Of a stretch of 64,000 nucleotides of DNA, positions 56,581 through 64,000 are shown in pieces. The notes below the pieces were generated by a model, which worked only from the letters and a program-made list of their open reading frames with translations, was not told the origin of the DNA and did not search any database. The position numbers and the translations under genes are program-made. How positions within the stretch are numbered: position 1 is the first letter of the stretch; every line of letters begins with the position of its first letter. Source of the DNA: Boswellia sacra (Eukaryota; Streptophyta; Magnoliopsida; Sapindales; Burseraceae); contig SNVD02013866.1 of the NCBI GenBank assembly GCA_013180625.2, positions 20,833 through 84,832 of the forward strand, written 5' to 3'.

Positions 56581-58286
56581 AAAAAAAAATGTATGTATAT
56601 ATACGTTACAAAATTTAGAAATTATGCCTAAGGGTATTTGAGTAATTTTATTTGAATTTGATGGGCTTTAGGCCATGAAGTAGTTGTAAAACTATGTTAA
56701 AATAAATGAGAATTGGGTTGGATTGTAGTTGTGGGCTTGTGTTAGAATTTGGTAAGGATTAAATGGGTTTGAAAAATAAGTGGATTTAGGCCCATGAATT
56801 AAGGCCTTGTATATATAAGAGACATTAGAATTTCAAAGGGGCAGGATTTTTCTTTCATTTGGCTATAGAAGAGGAGAGTCTTACGGCTAAAAGGAGAGAG
56901 AGAGAGAGAAGAAGGAGAAGAAGAAAAAGAGAGAAGAAGGAAAAAAATCAAAGAGGTGTATAGGCTTGGAAACCAAGTAGGGATTTTCTAACACTATACT
57001 TAAATTTTGTTATTTATTTTTGCTGTTCTTAATTGATATGGGTTGCAATACATATGACTTATTGTTAAACTGATTGTTTGTTGCTTGGATGATGAATTAC
57101 TTGTGAAATTATGTGCTTATGAAGTGAAGGAGATGTTATTCTTGATGGAAGTTGTGATTCATGTGACTGTTCTATGTTCTTTGAGCTGCTACATTTTTTT
57201 GGACTGTGATTTATATAATTTCTCTTTTGTTTAGGAAAATAGATATATGAAGCTTTAAATAGCCACTAATTTCATTGAATTTGGATTTAAAATTAAATTT
57301 TAGTGAATTTTTGAAATTGGAGGTTCAAATCTGGAAATGATACTGCTCATCCGACAGATTTGAACATTGTCACGATTTTGTATCTTTTGAGACTGATATT
57401 TAATCTGACACGACTCGAGATGTAAGTGTCGAGTGTATGGTGTCGAGTGTCGGACTTGAGACTAATATCGAGTGTCGGGTGACGAGTGAATCGGACACGA
57501 CTATGTAAGTGTCAAGTGTCGATTGTGAATCGACTCGACTCGACATGTAGGTGTCGAGTGTCGAGAGGCTGGTGTCGAGTGTCGTATGCACGACTCGACA
57601 TGTAAGTGTCGAGAGTCGAGTGGATGGTGTCCAGTGTCAGAAAGTAGGTGGATATCGAGTGTCGAGTGATGAGTAAATCCAACACGACTATGTAAGTGTC
57701 GAGTGTCGAGTGAATTCGACACGATTATGTAAGTGTCGAGTGTCGGTTGTGAAAGTGTTGGACCTTGGATGGGCCATTTGAATACGGTTCTAAGGGAAAC
57801 ATTAGATGAAAAATTTTGATTGTCAAGTGAATAAGTGATACCTTGATGTGTGAATGAGAATGATTGCTTGACTTATTATAATTGATTGTGTAACTATGTA
57901 ATTGAGTAACTGTTTGAATGCTTGCGATTTAGTATAATGTTAGAATCTTTCCTATTGGGCTATATGCTCACCCCCTCCTTCCACAGGTGCACAAAAATAT
58001 ATTCGTACTAGTGGTGTTCTAGAGCTTTTCTAGGGAGTATGGCATTTACATGCATGCGATGGTTTTGGGAAACGTTTTAACTAGCCTAAATCGTAATAGA
58101 AAATTTTATTATGTGATTATCAACCTATGTACTAAGTTTGGTCATCGGTGTATGTAAAGTTTATCTTGAACAAATAGCCAGATGTTGTAATGAATTCATG
58201 TGATATGTATAAATATATGTATGAATTGGAAAATGATTTAAAAAAAAAGTGAGATATTGATGATGTCTTTTTATTATTTTCCTTAA
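56581..58286. other. Unclassified repeat DNA, possible LTR remnant
   Basis: Has GTATATATAAGAGAC (about 56810) followed by a GA-rich tract (56895-56950) and the minisatellite at 57405-57750. A TATA box plus purine tract suggests a decayed LTR, but no ends or partner were found. No gene recognised. Confidence 0.35.
57405..57750. repeat. GTGTCGAGT minisatellite
   Basis: Dense array of GTGTCGAGTG and CACGACTCGACATGTAAG variants. A higher-order period of about 60 bp is suggested by recurrent ATGTAAGTGTCGAGTG. No unique spacers, so not a CRISPR. Confidence 0.8.
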
Positions 58287-59706
58287 TTGATAGGTGTTTA
58301 TTTATGTATCATTTTCATATCAATTCATCTATGTTTCTTTGCTATAATCCTTGGTATTTTTATGTTTTTGTGTGATTTTTATGTTTGTAGGAGTTTTGGA
58401 GCAACTTGCACAAAAATGGAGTAAAACCCTTCATTTTCACCTCTGCTAGTCAACCATCTTCTCGGATTTAATTGTATTGATATACAATGAACCCGATGAC
58501 ATATTATATACCGTTGGAAAGCTCTCGAAGTCTATTTTCTGGAGAAATTTACGGTTTATAAATCCATTCAGTGTACCAAAAGTTGTAATCAAAACAGTGT
58601 GAGAAGTATAGAAATGTAATTCCACAAATCACTGTAGCATGTATAATACGGGACACTGTAGCAGGTTACTGTAGCAGAGTATTTAAACACATTTTAGGGT
58701 TTTATTTTCATAACTTGAAGAGGGGAGAACATGGAGGAGGCTGCAGCTCTGGAATTCTTTCATCTCTTGGAGTTCTTGAAGGAGAAAGGAAGCTTGGAAA
58801 GAGGAAGAACTACAATCCAAAGAGAATTTCATCTAATTTGCTAAGTTTTTCCCTTCCCTTTCATTTTCTGGAATGTCTCCATGTTGTATTGTATTTACCA
58901 CGTTCTTAAACATGTGTAACTAAATCTGAATTGGTTGAGGGTGATTTCAAAGCCCCTGATATGGTTTTTGTAAGTTGATTGTGTAAGGAATTGTTATCCA
59001 ATTCTCTAATTGAAGTTGCTTGTATTCTCCCATATTTAATGCTTATGATTGCTTGCTGATTGTATTTGAGTGGCCAACTGAATATAATCTGGATATTGTC
59101 TATTGCTAGACTAGAAATCTTGATCCGTAATTGTCTTGAATTTCTAATCATTAGTAGCAAAATTGTGATCAGAGATTGCAATTGGAGAATACAACCTAAG
59201 TTAAATAATCCGAGCTTGTGTGTTTATTGCTTAGATCAACCTATCTTTCTTATCGTAATGCATCCATTGAATTAAATTTAGAGAGCTTGTTCTAGGTTGT
59301 TTAATGGATAGAGATTAAATAAAGAGCCTGTTTTATTTAACAACAAAGTAAGGAAAGATTGGGATAACAGAGCTTCTTGTTATCTACGGTTGATAATTTC
59401 AATGGTGTAATTGGATGATAATTCTACAATTAATTCGCAAATCCATATCTTGTGGTGGAGAATGATCCCTTGACCAGATTTCTATCATTGATTAATTCCC
59501 ATTTCAATTAAGTTTGCATTGTGTTATTCATTAATTACCATCGTATTCAGTTTTTCATCTAGTTAATCAACCAACAAAACCCCCCATTTAGTTAATTGTT
59601 GCTGGAAATAACAAATTCAATTAGAATCAATCCTCGTGGGAATGATATCTTACTTATCACTTTATTACTTGTGCGACTAGTATACTTGCTAGTTTCGAAC
59701 GCATCA
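58287..59706 (+). repeat. 5' LTR of Athila-3
   Basis: 1420 bp, TGATAGGTG...GAACGCATCA, followed by AGTTTT and the primer site. Contains CACTGTAGCA repeats and GAGTATTTAAACAC before the likely transcription start, and the U5 block CCTCGTGGGAATGATATC. Nearly identical in layout to the solo LTR at 34195. Confidence 0.92.
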
Positions 59707-59712
59707 AGTTTT

Positions 59713-59731
59713 TGGCGCCGTTGCCGGGGAT
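59713..59731 (+). promoter_or_regulatory. Primer-binding site, tRNA-Asp
   Basis: TGGCGCCGTTGCCGGGGAT, a 19-base match to the complement of the 3' end of plant tRNA-Asp. Confidence 0.93.
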
Positions 59732-59812
59732 TGATTTTCTAATCAATTTGTTATTCTGTTTTTAGTATTGATTCTTGATTGTTATTTCCTGATTGTTTGT
59801 GTTTAGGCTTTT

Positions 59813-61535
59813 ATGTCTGAGGGAGAAGCGGATCAACGACTTAAGAGAATTAAGGAGTTTCTTCAATCCTCGAATTTAAGGCTAAATCGGTCAATTTCAA
59901 CTCCACCTCCAGAATGTGACCTTGCACGACATACTTCCCTCCCATCTTCTTGCAGTTCAATCAAATCTGAATCGGAAGCAATGGCGATGGAAAACGATTA
60001 GACTCTTAAGGAGTTAGCGGCTCCAATTATTGATCAACAACCGCTATGCATAAGCTCCAATTTTGAGGTAGAATTTGAGCTTAAATCTGGACTAATTCGT
60101 CTCTTGCCTACATTTCATGGTTTTGTAGGAGAGGATCCTATCAAATACCTCAGAGAATTTCATGTGGTATGCTCAAGTATGAAGCCAACTGGCGTGTCTG
60201 AGGAGCAAATAAAATTGAGAGCTTTTCCATTCTCATTAGCAGATTCGGCGAAAGATTGGCTATACTATCTACCATCGGGTACCATTACCACGTGGAATGA
60301 GATAAGTAAACTCTTTTTAGAGAAATACTTTCCCACTTCAAAGTTATAAACATTAAAAAAGATATTAGTGGCATTCGACAACACAATGGAGAATCACTTC
60401 ATGAATATTGGGAGAGATTTAGAAGGTTTATGTGCTAGCTGTCCAAAACCATCAAATTAGTGATGGACTCCTAATTCAATATTTCTATGAGGGTCTCCTA
60501 CCAATGGAAAGGAGTATCATTGATGCTACTAGTGGTAGAGCACTGGTTAATAAAACACCGAACATTGCAAGGCGTTTGATTAGCGACATGGCAGCAAACT
60601 CCCAACAATTTAGCGGCCAATTTGAGCCACAACTACCAAGGAGAGTAAATGAGGTAAGTACCCCGAACATTGAACAACAACTTTCTGAGCTTACCTCTCT
60701 TGTAAAAAAAAATGGCTGTAGGACATATGCATCAATCTTATGTATGTGGAGTATATTCTACCACGGAGCATCCAACCGACATGTGTCCAACTTTACAAGA
60801 AGGAGATACGGAACAAGCCAATGCCATGGGTGGATTTCTAGGACAACCAAGCCAAAGTTATAGTAATCATCAACCAATCACTCCAATGGCCATACCAAAT
60901 CAACCCAGGGGCCCCACCAGGTTTCAATCAATCAGAGTCCAACAATCATTTCAAATGGAACCACAACCAGCACCACAACTAGCTCCACAAAACTCAGGTA
61001 TGGATCTCCAGGACATTGTTAAAGTACTTGCTACTAACACAATGCAATTTCAGCAGGAAACTAGGGCAAGTATCCAAAACCTGGAAAATCAAATGGGACA
61101 ATTGGCTACTAACATGAGCAAATTTGAGAGCAAGAGCTTAGAAAAATTACCTTCTCAGACAGTGATCAATCCAAGAGAGAATGCTACTGCAATCACTTTG
61201 AGAAGTGGAAAGCAATTACAAGTTCCACAAAAAAGGTCACAAACTAATGAAGGGGATGACACCACTTCCACCATGAACAAAACATCATCTTCTAAGGTAG
61301 ACCTTAAAACTCAAATTCCTTCATATGTTACTCCTCCACCTTTTCCTAGCAGATTTGCAAAATCAAAGAAGGAGGAACAAGAACAGGAAATCCTGGAAAC
61401 TTTTCGCAAGATCGTGGTGAATATACCACTTCTGGATGCTATCAAGCAAGTACCTCGTTATGCAAAATTTCTGAAGGAGTTATGCACCAACAAGAGAAAG
61501 TTGAAAGGAAATGAGAATGTAAGTGTGGGGGAAAG
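59813..61535 (+). pseudogene. gag: Athila-3 gag (broken)
   Basis: Start at 59813 (MSEGEADQRLKRIKEFLQ, the usual Athila-3-type leader); TAG at 59999. Then 60104-60349 (FHGFVGEDPIKYLREFHVVC, AFPFSLADSAKDWLYYLPSG), a frame break, 60432-60700 (YFYEGLLPMERSIIDATSGR), and 60712-61530 with a damaged knuckle CGVYSTTEHPTDMC, in which the second Cys is Tyr. This segment also has NLENQMGQLATNMS and NPRENATAITLRSGKQL. Three or more frame breaks. Family identity is clear from the last motif. Confidence 0.87.
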
Positions 61536-62446
61536 ATGGTTTCAGCTGTATTGCAAAGGAAATTTCCTCCAAAGTGCAAAGATCCAGGTACGTTCATCAT
61601 GCCATGCACCATTGGTAAAACCAAGTTTGAAAGAGTTATGTTAGATTTAGAAGCATCTATTAACATCATGCCATATTCTATTTATGCTTCTTTAATCTTG
61701 GACCTTTTACGGAAATTGGTATTACCATTCAAATTGCTGATTGTTTTAATGCATATACCAAAAGAGTTGTGGAAGATGTGCTTGTGCAGTGACTCAATTG
61801 AGTTTTCCCAGCAGACTTCTATGTTCTTGAAATGGAGGATGAGACATCTCCTAATCAAACACCAATTCTTTTGGGGAGACCATTCTTGAAAACTGCTCGA
61901 ACTAAGATTGATGTTCATGATGGCACTCTCACCATGGAATTCGATGGCGAGGTGATTCGTTTCAATATTTTTGAGACAATGAGTGAGCACATAGGGACAG
62001 AAAATTTCAAAGAACCAAGAAGGTTGATACAAGTGTCGAAAGAAATGGAGGAAGCTATGGCATGCTTAGATGAGACTATAGCTATAACCATAAACAGGTA
62101 TGATGTTTCGTACATTGAATTGCCTTTATCTAATGAGAAACTTCTTCTTTCTGTGATGAAAGCCAACACTTTGGAGCTTAAGCCACTTCCAGATTATTTG
62201 AAGCATGTGTTCTTGGGTGACAAAAATCCTTTGCCAATTACAATAGAAATGGGCCTTGCACCACTAAAAGAAGAGAAACGCATCCGAGTACTTAGAGATC
62301 ACAAAATAGCTATTGGGTGGATGATTGCTGACATCCAAGTCCCAGCCATATGCATGGACCGTATCTTGTTAGAAGAAGGATCCAAGCCCATTAGTGAAGC
62401 ACAGCGGAGATTGGACCCTCCTATGATGGAACCAACATCGGGCTGA
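61536..62446 (+). pseudogene. Athila-3 protease and pre-RT linker, RT missing
   Basis: The protease starts CKDPGTFIMPCTIGKTKFE, with the active-site region MLDLEASINIMPYSIYASL, where DLGAS has become DLEAS. After frame breaks near 61700 and 61790, the segment 61832-62446 has QTPILLGRPFLKTARTKIDV and the pre-RT linker LELKPLPDYLKHVFLGD, RVLRDHKIAIGW, and MDRILLEEGSKPISEAQRRL. It stops at 62444, exactly where RT should begin (family: RRLNPxMxEVVKKE). So RT through integrase is deleted. Confidence 0.87.
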
Positions 62447-62486
62447 GGTCGTTAAACCAAGCGCTTATTGGGAGACAACCCAATGT
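62446..62486 (+). other. Conserved Athila hairpin motif
   Basis: GAGGTCGTTAAACCAAGCGC then TTATTGGGAGACAACCCAAT. ATTGGG (62467-62472) pairs with CCCAAT (62479-62484) over a six-base loop. I recall this motif as recurrent after coding regions of plant Athila/Tat elements; its role is unknown to me. Confidence 0.6.
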
Positions 62487-62628
62487 TTTTGAAAAATAAA
62501 TAAAAGAAAAGAAAAGAAAAATAAAATAAGGTAATAATGATCGACTTTTGTGTCTCGATGAGATTCCTTTCGTAGGCTATCAAATTGATAAGGTTTTATC
62601 TCTCATGGCCATCTGTCTTATTTGTTTA

Positions 62629-62660
<32 letters not shown>

Positions 62661-62789
62661 CTTGTTTTTGACTTTTGTTTGCTTTCGTGTTGTTATCTCT
62701 TTTATGTGTCTTTAGTTTCTTTTCTGCTTTTTTTTCGTTACTTTTGTTTAATTTGATTATTTTGTACTTTGTGCTCATTTGTGCAACAG
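62487..62789 (+). other. T-rich spacer, possible intron
   Basis: Contains a (TA)n run (62630-62650) and long T/pyrimidine tracts ending in TTTGTGCAACAG at 62789, which has the form of a plant 3' splice site. Coding potential restarts directly after it (CTTGAGGAAACACCG). No donor could be fixed with confidence. No gene inside. Confidence 0.35.
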
Positions 62790-62864
62790 CTTGAGGAAAC
62801 ACCGAAACAAGAATTGAAGCCATTGCTTGAAGGTTTAAAGCGTGCATATCTTGGAGAAGAATAG
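62790..62864 (+). pseudogene. Second pre-RT linker fragment (Athila-2 type)
   Basis: Reads LEETPKQELKPLLEGLKRAY LGEE and then a TAG at 62862. It corresponds to LKPLLEGLKYAYLEE before the RT of Athila-2 (44430), whereas Athila-3 already has its own linker at about 62170. RT does not follow; the unidentified ORF at 62909 does. Confidence 0.6.
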
Positions 62865-62908
62865 ACTCAAACGGATTACTGGTAATATCTTTCCTTTTCT
62901 CCTCTTCA

Positions 62909-63277
62909 ATGGATGCCGATATCTTTCTGTCGAACCTTCGTAAATATTTCCCTTCACTTCCTCAAAATGCTGTGTCTAAAATTTATAAAGTACGGATGAC
63001 TAGACTTTGGGCATTGATGCTCCTAAATGTGCCTGCTGATATCCGATGGCTTATCGAAGCCAAGGTGAGATTGTACGGTGAGCCGGACATTAATCTCGCA
63101 AAATACATGCCTGGTCTAGGAAAGAGCTACTACGCCAAGAGGCGAAGAGCGAAACGGTTACAAGTATGTTATAAATGTGCTAGATGGAATTGTAACCAGA
63201 CTTGTCGTTCATTAGGATTTGTGTCCAGGAATAGAGAAGATAAACTCTCATTTATTAGGAATGGTCTGAGTAATTAG
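62909..63277 (+). CDS. Unidentified small basic Cys-rich protein of Athila-3 (122 residues)
   Basis: ATG at 62909 (MDADIFLSNLRKYF). I do not recognise a named family. Visible features: a helical, Leu/Trp-containing N-terminal half (MTRLWALMLLNVPADIRWLI), then YGEPDINLAKYMPGLGKSYY, a strongly basic patch AKRRRAKRL at about residues 84-92 that could be a nuclear-localisation or RNA-binding signal, and C-Y-K-C-A-R-W-N-C-N-Q-T-C, a CX2CX4CX3C cluster that may bind zinc. No signal peptide or membrane segment, so not an ordinary envelope. It ends at TAG 63275 but stays open in the same frame to 63463. It occupies the place of pol/env in a pol-less element. Confidence 0.55.
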   Translation: MDADIFLSNLRKYFPSLPQNAVSKIYKVRMTRLWALMLLNVPADIRWLIEAKVRLYGEPDINLAKYMPGLGKSYYAKRRRAKRLQVCYKCARWNCNQTCRSLGFVSRNREDKLSFIRNGLSN

Positions 63278-63463
63278 TTGTTGGATAATGTTTTATTAAC
63301 TCTTGAGTCACATTCTTGTGGACTTGTTCAGCGTGAATTACTTAATTTATGGACACAATTTCGTGATGAATTGCATTGTTATAGTCTAGGGAATCTGACT
63401 AAAAACGACCCTGTTTGCCAGTTTATAAGAAAACTGGATGGGAAGCAAATCCCCGACTCATAG
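63278..63463 (+). pseudogene. In-frame continuation of the unidentified ORF
   Basis: Same frame as 62909-63277, separated only by one TAG. It has RELLNLWTQFRDELHCYSL and ends in LGNLTKNDPVCQFIRKLD followed by GKQIPDS. The last 25 residues are conserved in Athila-1 (632-549, minus strand) with synonymous as well as replacement changes. This suggests the original protein was about 184 residues, broken here by a stop or read through it. Confidence 0.55.
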
Positions 63464-64000
63464 AAGGCGTTTCAGCCGTTACTGGACGTAAAACCAGAGG
63501 AAGATGTGAGCCACAATCACAACTACTTGTATATTTGAATGTGTGTGTTGTTGTCGAATTTTTTTCTTGTTTCGTTTGATCTGATTATCAATGTTGTTTT
63601 TGTGTTGTGGTTGTTTGTTGATTTTGTTTGTTTTAATTTCAAGTTTTCTTTTTGACAAACCATATGACTACCCTATGGCATAAGTACACGTGGGAGACAA
63701 GTGTGGAGGTTTTGTCAACCCTCGCTGAAAGTGTATTTCCATTTTTCATGCTTCACGTGGGAGACAAGTGTGTAGGTTTTGTCAAACCTCGCCGAAAGTA
63801 TATCTCATTTTTTCAAATTTTGGGGCGATAAATCTGTATCGAGCAACCCCCACCGAAATTATGTCCCCATGTGTCAAATTTGAGAGTTTTACGTGTGTAT
63901 ATATCCATTTTGCATATTCTCAAATGTCATTTTATAACCTGTCTTGCACTTGAATCGCATAATACTTAACGTACATCATTGTCTTGCACAAGTTTAGAGC
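63464..64000 (+). other. Athila-3 3' non-coding region with 67-bp repeat
   Basis: The first 70 bases match Athila-1 (540-480, minus strand). At 63687 and 63754 begin two copies of a 67-bp unit (CACGTGGGAGACAAGTGTG, AGGTTTTGTCAA, CCTCGC(T/C)GAAAGT), with a weaker third from about 63820. No 3' LTR start is reached before the window ends. Confidence 0.65.

Larger units (their letters stand above)
58287..64000 (+). mobile_element. Athila-3: pol-deleted Athila element with unidentified 3' ORF (3' end outside window)
   Basis: 5' LTR (58287-59706), intact tRNA-Asp primer site (59713), gag, protease and pre-RT linker, after which RT, RNase H and integrase are absent. The element then shows a conserved hairpin (62467-62484), an AT/T-rich spacer, a second copy of a pre-RT linker motif (62790-62860), a small basic Cys-rich ORF (62909-63463) and a 3' non-coding region running off the window. 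It is non-autonomous and possibly chimeric with the Athila-1/2 subfamily. Confidence 0.88.

Noticed and set aside
57405..57750. Short repeats considered as CRISPR
   Set aside because: No constant repeat/variable spacer structure; overlapping degenerate units.
62909..63463. Calling the ORF an Athila env-like gene
   Set aside because: No signal peptide or transmembrane helix is visible; the basic and Cys-rich features fit a nucleic-acid-binding protein better.

Overview
This 64 kb window looks like nuclear, gene-poor heterochromatin from a flowering plant, most likely a eudicot; the species cannot be named from the sequence. It is AT-rich and almost entirely made of transposable elements nested in one another. 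I see no intact host gene, no tRNA or rRNA gene, and no CRISPR array or bacterial operon. The families present are Ty3/gypsy Athila (tRNA-Asp primer site), Tat, and a chromodomain clade; Ty1/copia of Sirevirus type; an L1-like LINE with DUF4283 ORF1; a hAT transposon; and a CACTA terminus.

Layout. 1-3930: internally deleted Athila copy on the minus strand (Athila-1). 3931-37780: an old Tat-type Ty3/gypsy element on the plus strand, with integrase pieces at 3970-4217 and 18635-19190 and antisense plant-mobile-domain ORFs downstream. It was broken by an L1-like LINE (4218-18634, 9-bp duplication), itself broken by a Sirevirus-like copia element (8563-16971, 5-bp duplication), and then by a young chromodomain gypsy (22066-27733; LTRs differ at 4 of 504 positions), a hAT element (29153-34040) and a solo Athila-type LTR (34195-35626). 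37781-38200: CACTA terminus. 38240-38880: likely copia LTR remnant. 40269-49350: Athila-2, whose integrase is missing and replaced by a fragment resembling the C-terminal part of a LOG cytokinin-activating enzyme. 50130-52520: degenerate tandem repeat split by a minus-strand solo Sirevirus LTR (50431-52225). 54631-55780: Tat gag remnant on the minus strand, abutting a diverged LTR. 57405-57750: short-period minisatellite. 58287-64000: Athila-3, with gag and protease but no RT or integrase, followed by an unidentified small basic Cys-rich ORF; its 3' LTR lies beyond the window.

The coding sequences belong to retrotransposition or transposition. Nearly all carry stops or frameshifts. The chromodomain gypsy polyprotein (one in-frame stop) and the hAT transposase (three coding exons, one apparent frameshift near the start) are the best preserved. 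Points most worth a second look are the LOG-like fragment in Athila-2, the unidentified ORF of Athila-3, the antisense PMD ORFs of the Tat element, and a 38-bp Tn5 mosaic-end dimer at 34557-34594, identical to the Nextera mate-pair junction adapter and almost certainly an assembly artefact.
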